Below, one piece after another: positions 1 through 8,875 of a stretch of DNA of 64,000 nt; position 1 is the stretch's first letter; the number at the start of each line of letters is the position of its first letter. This stretch comes from GWA1-54-12 sp964489845 (GTDB lineage: Bacteria; Patescibacteriota; Minisyncoccia; UBA6257; GWB1-50-10): positions 4,591 to 68,590 of the forward strand of contig CAZAZV010000001.1 in the NCBI GenBank assembly GCA_964489845.1. The letters run 5' to 3'. The notes beneath the pieces are model-generated. The model had not been told where the DNA came from. It did no database searches and saw only the letters and a list, made by a program, of their open reading frames with translations. A program made the translations under genes and the position numbers.

Positions 1-315
1 TCCCGGATCGAGCTCCCGGTCCCGCCCGTAGTACACCCTCTGTTCCCGGAGGAGGCAGTCCGCCAAGCCTAGAAACGACATATGCAAACCGAGTGATGTC
101 GCGAATGCGCCGTCTTCGCGTCGGCGTATCCGCGTCACCTCCGCCGTGTCGAGCGTCCGGTACGCCGCTCTCCGCATCGGGTCGAGCCAATTCGACCGGT
201 CGAATACGGTAAGCAGGTTATACGGTTTGGGCAGGATTCCCGCCCGTATCAGAAAATACGACGACATCACCACGTCATCGCTATGTGGTTGGATAAAAAC
301 CGTACCGCTCGGCAT
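1..315 (-). CDS. PIG-L/LmbE-family deacetylase, N-terminal part (cut by window edge)
   Basis: The reading frame starts at an ATG at 315 on the minus strand and runs off the left edge after about 105 codons. Residues 8-13 read QPHSDD, matching the PHxDD zinc-site motif at the N-terminus of PIG-L (LmbE-like) N-acetylglucosaminyl deacetylases, followed by VVMSSYFLI where a helix is expected. Family members remove acetyl groups from GlcNAc-type substrates; the substrate here cannot be told. It lies just downstream of nrdJ on the same strand with an 18-bp gap, so it may be cotranscribed. Only the first part of the domain is visible, so the call rests on one motif and its position. Confidence 0.6.
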   Translation of the reverse strand, partial: MPSGTVFIQPHSDDVVMSSYFLIRAGILPKPYNLLTVFDRSNWLDPMRRAAYRTLDTAEVTRIRRREDGAFATSLGLHMSFLGLADCLLREQRVYYGRDRELDPG

Positions 316-332
316 ATGCTCGGCGGAGACGG

Positions 333-2777
333 CTAATCGCACCGACTGTAGCCGCACGAGGGACAGAAAATACATCCTTCTTTCAGCTGAAGCGGCTCGC
401 CACAGTCGGGGCAGCCGGGCATCATGCCATGGTCGGCGATGTCGCGTCTTCCGCCCGCCGTCACTTCGATTTCCTCCTTGACCTCCAGGTGTTCCGTGAA
501 GGCCTCGATTGTCTCGCCGTACGCCGCGTCCAAACGCATCGGTGCCTCCGTATGGTTGTTGCTGCGGCCGTGCATCTCCAGAACTTGCGCAATCGCATCG
601 GGGAGCGAGTACACTTTGCCGCGCTCCGTGAAAGCGGGCATCGGCCCGCGGATGCCCTTCAGATGGTCGATGATTTCCGCCACGTCGATTCCCGAGCGGA
701 GCGAGAGCGAGATGAGGCGGCAAATCGCTTCTCCCTGCTCCTGCATGAACCCGCCGGTCTTCCCGATGGTCGCAAACACTTCGAAGGGTTTGCCGAATTC
801 GTCGTCATTCACCGTAACGTAGAGCGTGCCGTACCCCGTCTTCATTTTGTACGTCGCGCCGCGCATCACGTCCGGGCGCTTCCGCGGCGCCACGCGCGAC
901 TGCACCGCGCCCTCGGAGTCCTCCTGCGCGTTCCCCTTGAATCCGCTCGCCGCGGAAACGATTTTATCCTTGTCCTTGCCGAGCGTAAGAATTTGCACCT
1001 GCCGGCTGCCGTCCCGGTACACCGTACAGCTTTTCGCCTTGAGATTCCACGCGAGCATGAATGCCTGCTTCACGTCATCCCGGCTCGCTCCGTTCAGAAG
1101 ATTGATGGTCTTGGAAATGGAATTGTCGACGACCGACTGGAACGCCGCCTGCATACGGATGTGGTCCTCCGCCGCGATGTCCATCGCGGTCACGAACGTA
1201 TCGCGAATCGATTTCGGCAAGTCGGTCATGTGCTGGATCGTCCCCTTCGCCACCACCTCGTCCTGTATCTTCCGGATCCGCTCCTCGTCATAGCCGAGTC
1301 CTTCGAGCGCGTGCCTGAAATGGACGTTGAGGTAGCTGTACTGGTCGCCGTCCTTGTCTTGCTTGATGAACGAGAGGGCGAAATTCGGCTCCACGCCCGA
1401 CGAGGTGTCGAAAAACATCGAAATGGTGCCGGTCGGCGCGATGGTTGTCAAGGCGGCATTCCGGCGGCTGCCGTCGGAAAACACGCTCTTGTCGTAGTTC
1501 GGGAATGCGCCTTTCTCCTTCGCCAACTCTTCCGACATCCCCTCCGACGCTTCCTGGACGATCCGCATCGCGCGCCGCGCGGTTTCCCGCCCGCGCTCGG
1601 AATGGTACGAAACGCCAAGTTGATAGAGCATGTCCGCGAATCCCATGATGCCGAGACCGATGCGGCGATTCCGCCGCGCGAGCTGGTTCAGCTGCTCGAC
1701 GGGAAAATCGAACCGGTCGATGACGTTGTCCAAGAACCGTGTCGCCGCGCGCACCACGTCGCGCAAGCGCGCTTCATCGATGGTTTTGTCTTTCACGAAT
1801 TGCGCGAGGTTGATGGAACCAAGGTTGCAGTTATCGTACGGATGCAGGAACTGCTCGGCGCACGGGTTCGACGTCTGTATCGGACCGAGTCCCGGCAAGG
1901 GGTTGGTGCGATTCACCTCGTCGATGAACACGATGCCCGGCTCGCCGTTCAGCCACGCGTGCTCCACAAGCTTGTCGAGGAGCTCGCCGACAGTGATGTC
2001 GATTGCTTCGACCGACTGCACGACGCCGCTCGCATTGTGGAACACGCGCTGCGGCTTCACTTTCTTGTCGTTCCACGTGCAGTACCACAGTTCATCGGGA
2101 GCATTCGCCGCTTTGTCCATGAACTCGTCAGTCACTTTGACGGAGATGTTGAAATTCGCGATAGTTCCCTCGACCATCTTTGCCTCGATGAAATCGAGAA
2201 TGTCGGGGTGGTCGACGCTCATCATCGCCATGTTCGCACCGTGGCGCCCCTGCTGCTTGATGGTGCCGAACGCTTCGTTGTATACGTGGAGGAACGACAC
2301 CGGTCCGCCTGCGCTCCCTTCCGACGTCACAGTCGGACTCATTGCCGGACGAAGCTCATCGAGCGCGAATCCCAAGCCGCACCCCGCCTGCTGGAGAAGC
2401 GCCGCGTCTTTCAGCGTCTCGAAAATGCTCGCCATCGAGTCGTGAATCGGCAAGACGACGCAGTTCGCGATGAGTCGCGTCTTCGCGCCGGCGTTCGTAA
2501 TCGTCCGCCCCGCAGGCGTGAACTCTTTCCGTGCCATCATGCCGAAGAACGTGTTTTCGATGCCCCGCACGTACGCGTCATCATGCCCGTAGTTCCGCTC
2601 GACATCCGCGATGTCGTGCGCGATGCGGTGCAACATCTCGGCGGGCGTTTCCTGTGCGCCATCCGGTTTCGTCCGGAAATACCGCTTGCGCATAATGCGC
2701 AACGCATTTTCAGAAAACGAGTTGTTGACGACCTCATCGGCAAGCACGGGATATGAAGCGTACGGCGTATGTTCCAT
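333..2777 (-). CDS. nrdJ: Adenosylcobalamin-dependent (class II) ribonucleoside-diphosphate reductase
   Basis: This enzyme reduces ribonucleotides to deoxyribonucleotides in the cytoplasm using a B12-derived radical. The protein is about 814 residues. Visible motifs are the active-site stretch NPCAEQFLHPYDNCNLGS, the loop APTGTISMFFDTSSG, and a C-terminal Cys-rich zinc-ribbon-like tail (CPDCGEP...CPSCGYSRC) typical of NrdJ. No small-subunit gene or NrdD activase lies nearby, which agrees with class II. I chose the ATG at 2777 rather than the one at 2795 because a promoter-like pair (2785-2814) would start transcription at about 2778, making a leaderless message. Class II RNR is common in Candidate Phyla Radiation bacteria although they usually cannot make B12. 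Confidence 0.93.
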   Translation of the reverse strand: MEHTPYASYPVLADEVVNNSFSENALRIMRKRYFRTKPDGAQETPAEMLHRIAHDIADVERNYGHDDAYVRGIENTFFGMMARKEFTPAGRTITNAGAKTRLIANCVVLPIHDSMASIFETLKDAALLQQAGCGLGFALDELRPAMSPTVTSEGSAGGPVSFLHVYNEAFGTIKQQGRHGANMAMMSVDHPDILDFIEAKMVEGTIANFNISVKVTDEFMDKAANAPDELWYCTWNDKKVKPQRVFHNASGVVQSVEAIDITVGELLDKLVEHAWLNGEPGIVFIDEVNRTNPLPGLGPIQTSNPCAEQFLHPYDNCNLGSINLAQFVKDKTIDEARLRDVVRAATRFLDNVIDRFDFPVEQLNQLARRNRRIGLGIMGFADMLYQLGVSYHSERGRETARRAMRIVQEASEGMSEELAKEKGAFPNYDKSVFSDGSRRNAALTTIAPTGTISMFFDTSSGVEPNFALSFIKQDKDGDQYSYLNVHFRHALEGLGYDEERIRKIQDEVVAKGTIQHMTDLPKSIRDTFVTAMDIAAEDHIRMQAAFQSVVDNSISKTINLLNGASRDDVKQAFMLAWNLKAKSCTVYRDGSRQVQILTLGKDKDKIVSAASGFKGNAQEDSEGAVQSRVAPRKRPDVMRGATYKMKTGYGTLYVTVNDDEFGKPFEVFATIGKTGGFMQEQGEAICRLISLSLRSGIDVAEIIDHLKGIRGPMPAFTERGKVYSLPDAIAQVLEMHGRSNNHTEAPMRLDAAYGETIEAFTEHLEVKEEIEVTAGGRRDIADHGMMPGCPDCGEPLQLKEGCIFCPSCGYSRCD

Positions 2778-2784
2778 ACCCACC

Positions 2785-2814
2785 ATTGTACGCACTCCGC
2801 ACCCCTTGCCACAA
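2785..2814 (-). promoter_or_regulatory. Predicted sigma-70-type promoter of nrdJ
   Basis: On the minus strand TTGTGG (2809-2814) and TACAAT (2785-2790) are separated by 18 nt. The expected start point falls at or next to the ATG at 2777, so the message would be leaderless. The boxes are read by eye and no start site is measured. Confidence 0.5.
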
Positions 2815-2888
2815 ACATGGCACGCGTGTTACGGCGTGCCGATGGGTATAAGAAATCCAAACGCTCGAGCGGTTATCCACACAACCCC

Positions 2889-4094
2889 TTATTTTTTCTT
2901 TTTGCGCATGAAGGCGGGGATGTCCAAGTAGTCATCTTTCGCCACGTCTTTGTCTTTTTTCTCCTTGTCCTTCTCACCCTTCGATTCGACTGGTATGACG
3001 GCGAGGGCGGCGTCTTCCTCTCTCACGTCATCGTCAAAAAGCTGGGCAATGCCTCCACTTTTACCCGTCAAGAAATGGTTGAATCCCGTCGCAATCACCG
3101 TTACTTTGATTTCCTTTTCCTTCAGCGTCCGGTCGAAATACGCGCCGAAAATGATTTGGGCATTCGGGTCGAGATTCGCCACGATCGATTTCGCAATCGC
3201 GTGCACTTCCGCCATCGTAAGGTCTCTTCCGCCAGCAATCGAGAAGAGCACGCCCTTCGCGCCGTCAATGGACGCTTCAAGGAGCGGCGAGTTGACCGCC
3301 GCCTGCACGGCGCGAACGCTCCGGTCCTTGCCGGACGCTCGCCCGACGCCGATCAAGCTCGTCCCCTTGCCGCGCAGAATCGCTTCGATGTCCGCGAAGT
3401 CGACGTTGATGATACCTGGCATATTGATAAGTTCCGCGATTGCGTCGACAGCGTGCTCCACGACTTCGTCGACGACGGCGAATGCCTTCAGAATCGGCAA
3501 CTCGCGGTCGATAACGGAAAACACTCGGTCGTTCGGAACGACGACGAGCGCGTCGACTCCCTCGCGGATGCGCTCAATCGCTTCCTGTGCGATGGTCATG
3601 CGCTTCGTGCCTTCGAACTGGAATGGTTTCGTGACAATGCCGATGGTGAGTATCCCCTTCTGCCGCGCAATGTTCGCGATAACGGGCGCGGCGCCGCTAC
3701 CGGTTCCGCCGCCGAAGCCGGCGACGACGAAGACAATGTCCGAGCCCTCGAGAATTTCTCCGAGCTCGGAACGATTCTCTTCGGCCGCCTGCTTGCCGAT
3801 ATCGGGATTCATGCCGGCTCCCAAGCCGCGCGTCAGGGCCTTTCCGATGTGCACCTTGCGGTGCGCGGACGCCTGCTCGAGATCCTGGACGTCGGTATTG
3901 ACCGCGACGTACTCCACGCCCCGCACGCGGTGCTGTTCACGCATGCGGCTCACGACGTTTCCTCCGGCGCCTCCCACTCCCACGACTTTGATTCTCGTGA
4001 TGCCGTCGGGGGCGCGCTTTCGCTTCCTCGCCACCGGCGTATCTTCCTGTCTCTCTGGTTTTTCTTTCGCGCGACTCTTCTTGGTGCGAGCCAT
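2889..4094 (-). CDS. ftsZ: Cell division protein FtsZ
   Basis: FtsZ is the tubulin-like GTPase that forms the division ring. The 401-residue protein has a basic N-terminal extension (residues 1-33, rich in Lys/Arg), then the nucleotide-binding GVGGAGGNVV (39-48) and the tubulin signature GGGTGSG (128-134). It ends in a short linker rich in Lys/Asp and a conserved tail, DDYLDIPAFMR, which in other bacteria binds FtsA. The ftsA gene is directly upstream with a 27-bp gap, so both are probably in one transcript with ybeY and rpsU. The basic N-terminal extension is unusual in amount of charge, but not unique. Confidence 0.97.
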   Translation of the reverse strand: MARTKKSRAKEKPERQEDTPVARKRKRAPDGITRIKVVGVGGAGGNVVSRMREQHRVRGVEYVAVNTDVQDLEQASAHRKVHIGKALTRGLGAGMNPDIGKQAAEENRSELGEILEGSDIVFVVAGFGGGTGSGAAPVIANIARQKGILTIGIVTKPFQFEGTKRMTIAQEAIERIREGVDALVVVPNDRVFSVIDRELPILKAFAVVDEVVEHAVDAIAELINMPGIINVDFADIEAILRGKGTSLIGVGRASGKDRSVRAVQAAVNSPLLEASIDGAKGVLFSIAGGRDLTMAEVHAIAKSIVANLDPNAQIIFGAYFDRTLKEKEIKVTVIATGFNHFLTGKSGGIAQLFDDDVREEDAALAVIPVESKGEKDKEKKDKDVAKDDYLDIPAFMRKKKK

Positions 4095-4121
4095 GATGGT
4101 ATTGATATTGATACAGTGACG

Positions 4122-5372
4122 TTACGGAATCAAATTTTTGAACAAACGCTTCGCGAAGGTCAGCGGTTCGGAGGCGTTCCGCACCGCTTTTTCGCCCTCT
4201 TCCCACTTCACGAGCCCTACCGCCCCGGCGAAGACGGGGTCTTCCACCCGGGCGCGATGCGACGGATTGACTACTTCGAAGTCGGCCGCATCGGGGGATC
4301 CCTTGCTCGCCGGAAGTTTCAGCCTTGCTCTCGCAAACTCCTCGAGTCCCTTCAGCTTGGCACCGCCGCCCACAAATACCGCACCTGCGGGAAGCTGGAT
4401 AGTCCTGCCAAACGAATCGATTTCATTATGAACCCAATCAAGTATCTCTTCAACCCGTACCCCGATAATCTCCGACAGGAAGTGCCGCGATATGTCCATC
4501 TTCTCCTCCGCCGCGGGGTCGACTTCCTGGAGCGAGATTTTGTCTTTGCGCGAGACGGCGTCGGGCGACGCGCTGCCGTATTCGACCTTCAACTTCTCCG
4601 CCAGGTCGATGGGCAAACGCAGACCGACGGTGATGTCGTTCGTGATGTGTCCCGCTCCCACCGGCACACTCCCCGCATGCACAAGTTTCCCTTCCTCGTA
4701 CACACAGAACGACGTCGTGCCGAAACCGATATCGATGAGCAGCGCTCCCAGTTCGCGCTGTCGCTTCGAGAGTACACCGTCCGCCGACGCGATGGGAGAA
4801 AAAATAACGCCCCCCACCGTACCGCCCGCTTTGTGAACCGTATCGACGAGTGCCGTGATGTGGGGAGCGAATCCCTCGATGATGAGCGCGTCAACACCCA
4901 GGCGATTCCCCGTCATACCGACCGGGTTCCGGATGTCGCCGATTTCGTCGACGTAGAACCCGGACACGATGGTGTGTAGCACCTGGTAGTTGTGTGGCAA
5001 CTTCATCATCGCTTCCGCGTCCTCCCTGACGTGCGCCACGTCATCGAGCTGCACTTCCTGGTCCGCGCGCGCAACAGCGACCGCGGCATGGGACATGCGC
5101 GCGTGGAGATGATTACCGTCAACCGAAAGGACGACATTATCCGGCGCGCGGTGGCTCGCGCTCGCCGCGTCTTTCAAGACCGCACGCACGACGGGGAGCA
5201 ATTCCTCGCCGTCAACCACAATGCCTTTCCGTACGCCCTTCGAGGGAACGCTGAAAGCGGAAAGTATGCGGAGGGGGATGCCCCCCTTCGCCCCGCCGCG
5301 GCGGGACTTCTCCGCGACGACACACTTTACGGACGACGAACCGATATCAAGGCCGGTGATGATGTGGGACAT
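4122..5372 (-). CDS. ftsA: Cell division protein FtsA
   Basis: FtsA is the actin-like ATPase that tethers FtsZ to the membrane. The start at 5372 gives MSHIITGLDIGSSSVKC, the usual phosphate-1 motif of the actin/Hsp70 fold near the N-terminus; upstream in-frame ATGs up to 5492 would add about 40 residues inside ybeY and look wrong. Further motifs are LLIDIGFGTTSF (phosphate 2) and VFVGGGAKLKG (adenosine). The C-terminus LTFAKRLFKNLIP looks like the amphipathic membrane-targeting helix. It overlaps the 3' end of ybeY by 26 bp and is followed by ftsZ. Confidence 0.94.
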   Translation of the reverse strand: MSHIITGLDIGSSSVKCVVAEKSRRGGAKGGIPLRILSAFSVPSKGVRKGIVVDGEELLPVVRAVLKDAASASHRAPDNVVLSVDGNHLHARMSHAAVAVARADQEVQLDDVAHVREDAEAMMKLPHNYQVLHTIVSGFYVDEIGDIRNPVGMTGNRLGVDALIIEGFAPHITALVDTVHKAGGTVGGVIFSPIASADGVLSKRQRELGALLIDIGFGTTSFCVYEEGKLVHAGSVPVGAGHITNDITVGLRLPIDLAEKLKVEYGSASPDAVSRKDKISLQEVDPAAEEKMDISRHFLSEIIGVRVEEILDWVHNEIDSFGRTIQLPAGAVFVGGGAKLKGLEEFARARLKLPASKGSPDAADFEVVNPSHRARVEDPVFAGAVGLVKWEEGEKAVRNASEPLTFAKRLFKNLIP

Positions 5373-5778
5373 GCGATTCAAGATATTGTAGCACTTTTGC
5401 TTCCGTCCGTTCCATCTCAATACTATCATCTTCCCCATCATGCGTATAGCCGAGGAGGTGCAGGAGGCCGTGGACGGCGAGGGAGACGACATCTTCCCCG
5501 CGCCGCCGCACGGTGTCCGGTGCCAAGAGAATCTCGCCGAGATACGAGCGCTCCGGAGCGTTCGATTCGCGCTCCGCGAAGCTCAAGACCGTCGTCGACT
5601 CGTCTTTCCCCCGCCGCTCGCGGTTCACCCGCCGCATCGCCGCATCGGAGACGAGGGCAACCGAAACGGTCCCCTCGGCACGCAAAAAACGAAGCGCCTG
5701 TTCCAGCGCTTCGGTGACGGAGCGCGCCGCGCGCCCGTAAGAGCTCTTAGCGGCCGACGCTTCGATGGACGTCGCCAT
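5347..5778 (-). CDS. ybeY: rRNA maturation endoribonuclease YbeY
   Basis: YbeY is a small zinc-dependent endonuclease involved in 16S rRNA 3'-end processing and ribosome quality control. The 143-residue protein carries the metal-binding signature HGLLHLLGYTHD near residues 106-117, with the three expected His residues. It overlaps rpsU upstream by 32 bp and ftsA downstream by 26 bp, so it is translationally embedded in a ribosome/division operon. The N-terminal 20 residues could be shortened if the true start is internal, because this part lies over the rpsU end. Confidence 0.88.
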   Translation of the reverse strand: MATSIEASAAKSSYGRAARSVTEALEQALRFLRAEGTVSVALVSDAAMRRVNRERRGKDESTTVLSFAERESNAPERSYLGEILLAPDTVRRRGEDVVSLAVHGLLHLLGYTHDGEDDSIEMERTEAKVLQYLESHVPHHHRP

Positions 5779-5980
5779 ATCTGCGAAGTCGCTTCAGTTC
5801 CTCTATTTTCTGCACCCGGTAGAGCGCTGACTTGCGACGCTTGTTCTTGTTCTCCGGACGGGCGAAGTAGCGCCGTCGCTTTGTTTCGAGCATAATGCCG
5901 CTCTGCCGTACGCGCTTATTAAAGCGATACAGCATCGCGTTGAAATGCTCTCCTTTTCGTTTTCGAACCGTAAGTGGCAT
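5747..5980 (-). CDS. rpsU: 30S ribosomal protein S21
   Basis: S21 binds the small-subunit platform and helps initiation. The 77-residue product begins MPLTVRKRKGEHFNAMLYRF, with the usual S21 pattern of basic residues, and continues with a helix rich in Arg/Lys (LETKRRRYFARPENKNKRRK). It is slightly longer than typical S21 at the C-terminus. It is the first gene after a strong promoter at 5993-6020, and so probably leads the rpsU-ybeY-ftsA-ftsZ transcript. The leader is very short and no Shine-Dalgarno sequence is visible. Confidence 0.9.
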   Translation of the reverse strand: MPLTVRKRKGEHFNAMLYRFNKRVRQSGIMLETKRRRYFARPENKNKRRKSALYRVQKIEELKRLRRYGDVHRSVGR

Positions 5981-5992
5981 ATATATAAGGAA

Positions 5993-6020
5993 ACTATACG
6001 GAAAAACGGCGGAGTGTCAA
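5993..6020 (-). promoter_or_regulatory. Predicted promoter of the rpsU-ybeY-ftsA-ftsZ operon
   Basis: On the minus strand a perfect TTGACA (6015-6020) is followed after 16 nt by TATAGT (5993-5998). The start point would fall about 5-7 nt before the rpsU ATG at 5980. Confidence 0.7.
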
Positions 6021-6108
6021 ACGCCGCAGGCTCCCATTGCTCTCTGGCAGCTTTCAGAGGCATCCGGGTACCCAAGGAGAGCGATGGAAACTGGAGCAAT
6101 TCATCACC

Positions 6109-6477
6109 CTACCGCCGCGGCACGACGGTGTGGAGCGAGCCTCCCCCGTCGCCCCGAAACCGCGGAATGACGTGAAAATGGAAATGTTTCACCGCCTGAC
6201 CGGCCGCCTCGCCGTGATTCACGCCCATGGTGAATCCATCGGGGTGCACCCGTGCCGTGAGCGCTCGCACGACTCCCTGCACCGCGTCGAGGAAATCCGC
6301 GGCATCCTCGTGCGGCATCCCCTCAACCGTCTCGTAGTGCCCTTTCGGAATAATCACCGTGTGCCCCTCGGCGCACGGATTCGCGTCGAGAAACGCGATG
6401 AATCGTCCGTTCTCGTACACGCGCCCCACCGGGATTTCCCCCGCCGCGATATTGCAAAACACGCACTGCCCGTTCAT
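6109..6477 (-). CDS. HIT-family nucleotide-binding hydrolase
   Basis: HIT proteins hydrolyse or transfer nucleoside monophosphates from adenylated substrates. The 122-residue protein begins with CVFCNIAAGEIP, the usual N-terminal zinc-linked Cys pair region, contains EGHTVIIPKGHYE, and has the histidine triad HFHFHVIPR near residues 98-106. This makes it an HinT-like member; its natural substrate cannot be read from sequence. Its start overlaps the hisS stop by 4 bp, so it is translationally coupled to the histidyl-tRNA synthetase gene. Confidence 0.93.
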   Translation of the reverse strand: MNGQCVFCNIAAGEIPVGRVYENGRFIAFLDANPCAEGHTVIIPKGHYETVEGMPHEDAADFLDAVQGVVRALTARVHPDGFTMGVNHGEAAGQAVKHFHFHVIPRFRGDGGGSLHTVVPRR

Positions 6478-7757
6478 TCTTTGCCGCTTATTTTAAACTG
6501 CCTTCTCACCTCTTCCAGAAAATGTTCGACCGGCACGCTCCGCTGAACGTTCGAGAAATGGTCCCGCAAGATGATGACGCCCTCGAACACTTCCTGCTGG
6601 CCATAGATGAGCGTGAGACCGGCGCCGCTCTTTTCCGCGACTTTCAGCTGATTCTGCAGCGTCCGCTTCCCCATCGCCTCAAGCACGGCGAATTGATTCC
6701 GCCGCAACAGGGTGAGGAGGCGCGCGCTCGCCTTGCGCGCTTCCTCGCCGACCGCCACGAAAAACACGGCTCGTTTCTCCGCGCCGTCCCGCGCGGGCGG
6801 GAGCGCCTCAAGCACCCGCTCAAGGACAATCGAGCCCCCCACCGCCGGGAGTTGCTTGCCGCCCAACCGCTCGATGAGGTAATCGAATCGCCCACCGCTC
6901 GCCAGCACGTCCGTATCATTCGGGTTTCTCGGCTTTACCGACTGCAGATCCGCCGTCGCAGTGAAGGCGAAGATGAGGCGGTTGTAGTAATTAAAATCAC
7001 CGGTGAGGTGCGGATTCAAAAGGTACGGTATCTCGTGGCTCTCGACGTATTCCAGAACATGCTGCAGGTGCGCATTGCAGGAGCTGCAAAGATAGTCGAA
7101 CATGACCGGCGCCTCGTCGCACACGTCGCCGCACGACGACGCCGGGCACCGGAACACGCTCGTCACGTCCTCGTCGATGCGGGATACGCAGCTCCGGCAC
7201 AATTCATCGCTCCGCTCTTTCAGGTACGCCTTCAACCGTTTCTCGTAAACGCCTCGGCACACGCGGCATCCCACCGCATTCACGTGAACAACGGGGCGCT
7301 TGAGCCCCAACCCCTCGAGTGCGTCGCGGAGCGCGGCGATCACCTCGGCATCGTAGAACGGCAGGTTTTCTCCGATGATGACGAACCCGTGTTCGCGCCG
7401 CACGACAGCGTGCTTCCCCCGCGCGGTGTAAAACGGACCGCGGTACGCGATACGGAGCGGCGAAGAAGCATGCCCGAGTTTGTGTTCGGCGTAGCTCCGG
7501 AGCACCGGAATGAATCCCTCGTGTCGCAGGGCGAATGTGTGGCCTCCGAGACGGCACTCGAGCAGGTCGCCGTGGACGCTCCCCGCGCCGCCCAATCCCT
7601 GACGGAAAAGCTCCGCGTCCTCCATGACCGGCGTTTCCAGAAACCGGAATTGATAGGCGTCGCTCACCCGGTCAAGCACCGTAAGCGCCGCGCGCCACGC
7701 CCGAGCGGCGTCGGGAAGAAGATCCTGGAATCCGATGTTAGCCTTGCCACTTACCAT
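6474..7757 (-). CDS. hisS: Histidyl-tRNA synthetase
   Basis: It charges tRNA-His with histidine. The 427-residue class II synthetase has motif 2-like RIAYRGPFYTARG and the histidine-binding ASGGRFDYLIERLGG (HisA-type motif) in the second half, followed by an anticodon-binding domain (VFFVAVGEEARKASARLLTLLR). The middle part has Cys pairs (CRVCRG, CRSCVSR, CPASSC, CSSC), which may be a zinc insertion; such Cys-rich inserts are not in the E. coli enzyme. It overlaps lepB by 20 bp and HIT by 4 bp. Confidence 0.93.
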   Translation of the reverse strand: MVSGKANIGFQDLLPDAARAWRAALTVLDRVSDAYQFRFLETPVMEDAELFRQGLGGAGSVHGDLLECRLGGHTFALRHEGFIPVLRSYAEHKLGHASSPLRIAYRGPFYTARGKHAVVRREHGFVIIGENLPFYDAEVIAALRDALEGLGLKRPVVHVNAVGCRVCRGVYEKRLKAYLKERSDELCRSCVSRIDEDVTSVFRCPASSCGDVCDEAPVMFDYLCSSCNAHLQHVLEYVESHEIPYLLNPHLTGDFNYYNRLIFAFTATADLQSVKPRNPNDTDVLASGGRFDYLIERLGGKQLPAVGGSIVLERVLEALPPARDGAEKRAVFFVAVGEEARKASARLLTLLRRNQFAVLEAMGKRTLQNQLKVAEKSGAGLTLIYGQQEVFEGVIILRDHFSNVQRSVPVEHFLEEVRRQFKISGKE

Positions 7758-8307
7758 ACGTCGGAGTGGTAATCGCCATTGCCTGATTCAAGGGCCAGAG
7801 CCTGAATCGAACCAATCCGACGATATCGTTCCCGGGCAGAGGACCCCAACTGCGGGAATCGAAGCTGAAACCGCGATTGTCTCCCGCGACAAAATACTGA
7901 TTCGGACCAAGTGTCACGTGTCCGTCGTGCTGGAGATTCGAGGGACGGATGTACGGTTCGGAAAGCATCATTTCCTCGCGCCTGCCGTCCGACCCCGTCG
8001 TGGAAACGGTCACCTGGCCGTCTTTCACCGTAACGTCCTCGCCGGGAAGGCCGATAATCCGCTTGATGTAGTAGATGCTCTGGTCGAATGGGTCGTGGAA
8101 CACGATGACTTCCCCGCGCTCCGGCTTGCGGAGATGGTACGTCAGCTCGTCAACCAGGAGATAGTCCTGATTGTGGAAGTTCGGCTCCATGCTCGAACCG
8201 CGAACGAGAAAGGGCTGGGCGACGAACGTGCGAACCAGCACCACAACCGCCACCGCGACGGCAACGGTTTCGAGAACTTCGAGAAAAGAAAGTAGGGTCT
8301 TCTTCAT
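7738..8307 (-). CDS. lepB: Signal peptidase I
   Basis: Signal peptidase I removes signal peptides from exported proteins at the membrane. The start at 8307 gives one N-terminal transmembrane helix (residues 8-28, very Val/Ala-rich), then the catalytic Ser region RGSSMEPNF (Ser39) and the Lys region YYIKRIIGLPGE (Lys82), and the later GDNRGFSFDSRSWG box. Length is 189 residues, usual for a Gram-positive-like enzyme. It is divergent from pth with starts only about 30 bp apart, and it overlaps hisS by 20 bp at its 3' end. Confidence 0.94.
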   Translation of the reverse strand: MKKTLLSFLEVLETVAVAVAVVVLVRTFVAQPFLVRGSSMEPNFHNQDYLLVDELTYHLRKPERGEVIVFHDPFDQSIYYIKRIIGLPGEDVTVKDGQVTVSTTGSDGRREEMMLSEPYIRPSNLQHDGHVTLGPNQYFVAGDNRGFSFDSRSWGPLPGNDIVGLVRFRLWPLNQAMAITTPTYGKWQG

Positions 8308-8338
8308 GCGCCTCCGATATGCGATAATTCTAAATGCA

Positions 8339-8875
8339 ATGCATGCGGAATTCAACCCTCGCGACATCGGATTCATCATCGGCATCGGCAATCCGGGTGA
8401 GACATACGAGCGCACGTATCACAACGCGGGATTGCGCGCCGTGAAGCGTCTCGCTCCGGACGAATGGACCGCTCCGGCGTCGAAACATTTCTTGTACGCC
8501 AAAGCGGGCCGCTTCACGTACGGATGCTCCGCAACGTTTATGAACGAGTCGGGCCGGGCGGTGAGCGAATTCTGCTCGTACTTCAAAACCGAGCCGGAGC
8601 GCCTCCTCCTCGTGCACGACGACAGCGACATACGGTTGGGCGACTACAAATTTTCTTTCGGACGCGGCTCCGCGGGGCACGCCGGCGTCGAATCGGTCAT
8701 CGCCGCACTCGGCACGGACAAATTCTGGCGCCTCCGCATCGGCATACGGGACGAAAATGAAAAGCGGAAAGCGGAAGATTTCGTGCTCCGCCGCATTCCC
8801 AAGCGCCGGGAGCAGCTATTGGAAACCGTGTTTGAAACTATCCGCCGGACGCTTGAGGCGAATACACAAAGTTGA
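8339..8875 (+). CDS. pth: Peptidyl-tRNA hydrolase
   Basis: Pth recycles tRNA by cleaving peptidyl-tRNA released from stalled ribosomes. From ATG 8339 the protein is 178 residues. It has the motif GIGNPGETYERTYHNAG with the catalytic His after the Asn, TFMNESG, LLVHDDSDIRLGDYKFSFGRGSAGHAGVES split over the substrate-binding part, and RLRIGIR. The start at 8339 is preferred because a possible -10 (GATAAT, 8322-8327) lies just upstream; an in-frame ATG at 8306 is less likely. The 3' end overlaps convergent pilM-like gene by 38 bp. Confidence 0.9.
   Translation: MHAEFNPRDIGFIIGIGNPGETYERTYHNAGLRAVKRLAPDEWTAPASKHFLYAKAGRFTYGCSATFMNESGRAVSEFCSYFKTEPERLLLVHDDSDIRLGDYKFSFGRGSAGHAGVESVIAALGTDKFWRLRIGIRDENEKRKAEDFVLRRIPKRREQLLETVFETIRRTLEANTQS

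Noticed and set aside
429..2756. 775-codon open frame on the plus strand
   Set aside because: It is the antisense shadow of nrdJ, caused by high GC; its translation is rich in His, Arg and Asp and has no domain.
2769..4979. 736-codon open frame on the plus strand over ftsZ and ftsA
   Set aside because: Antisense shadow of two clear genes, with the same biased composition.
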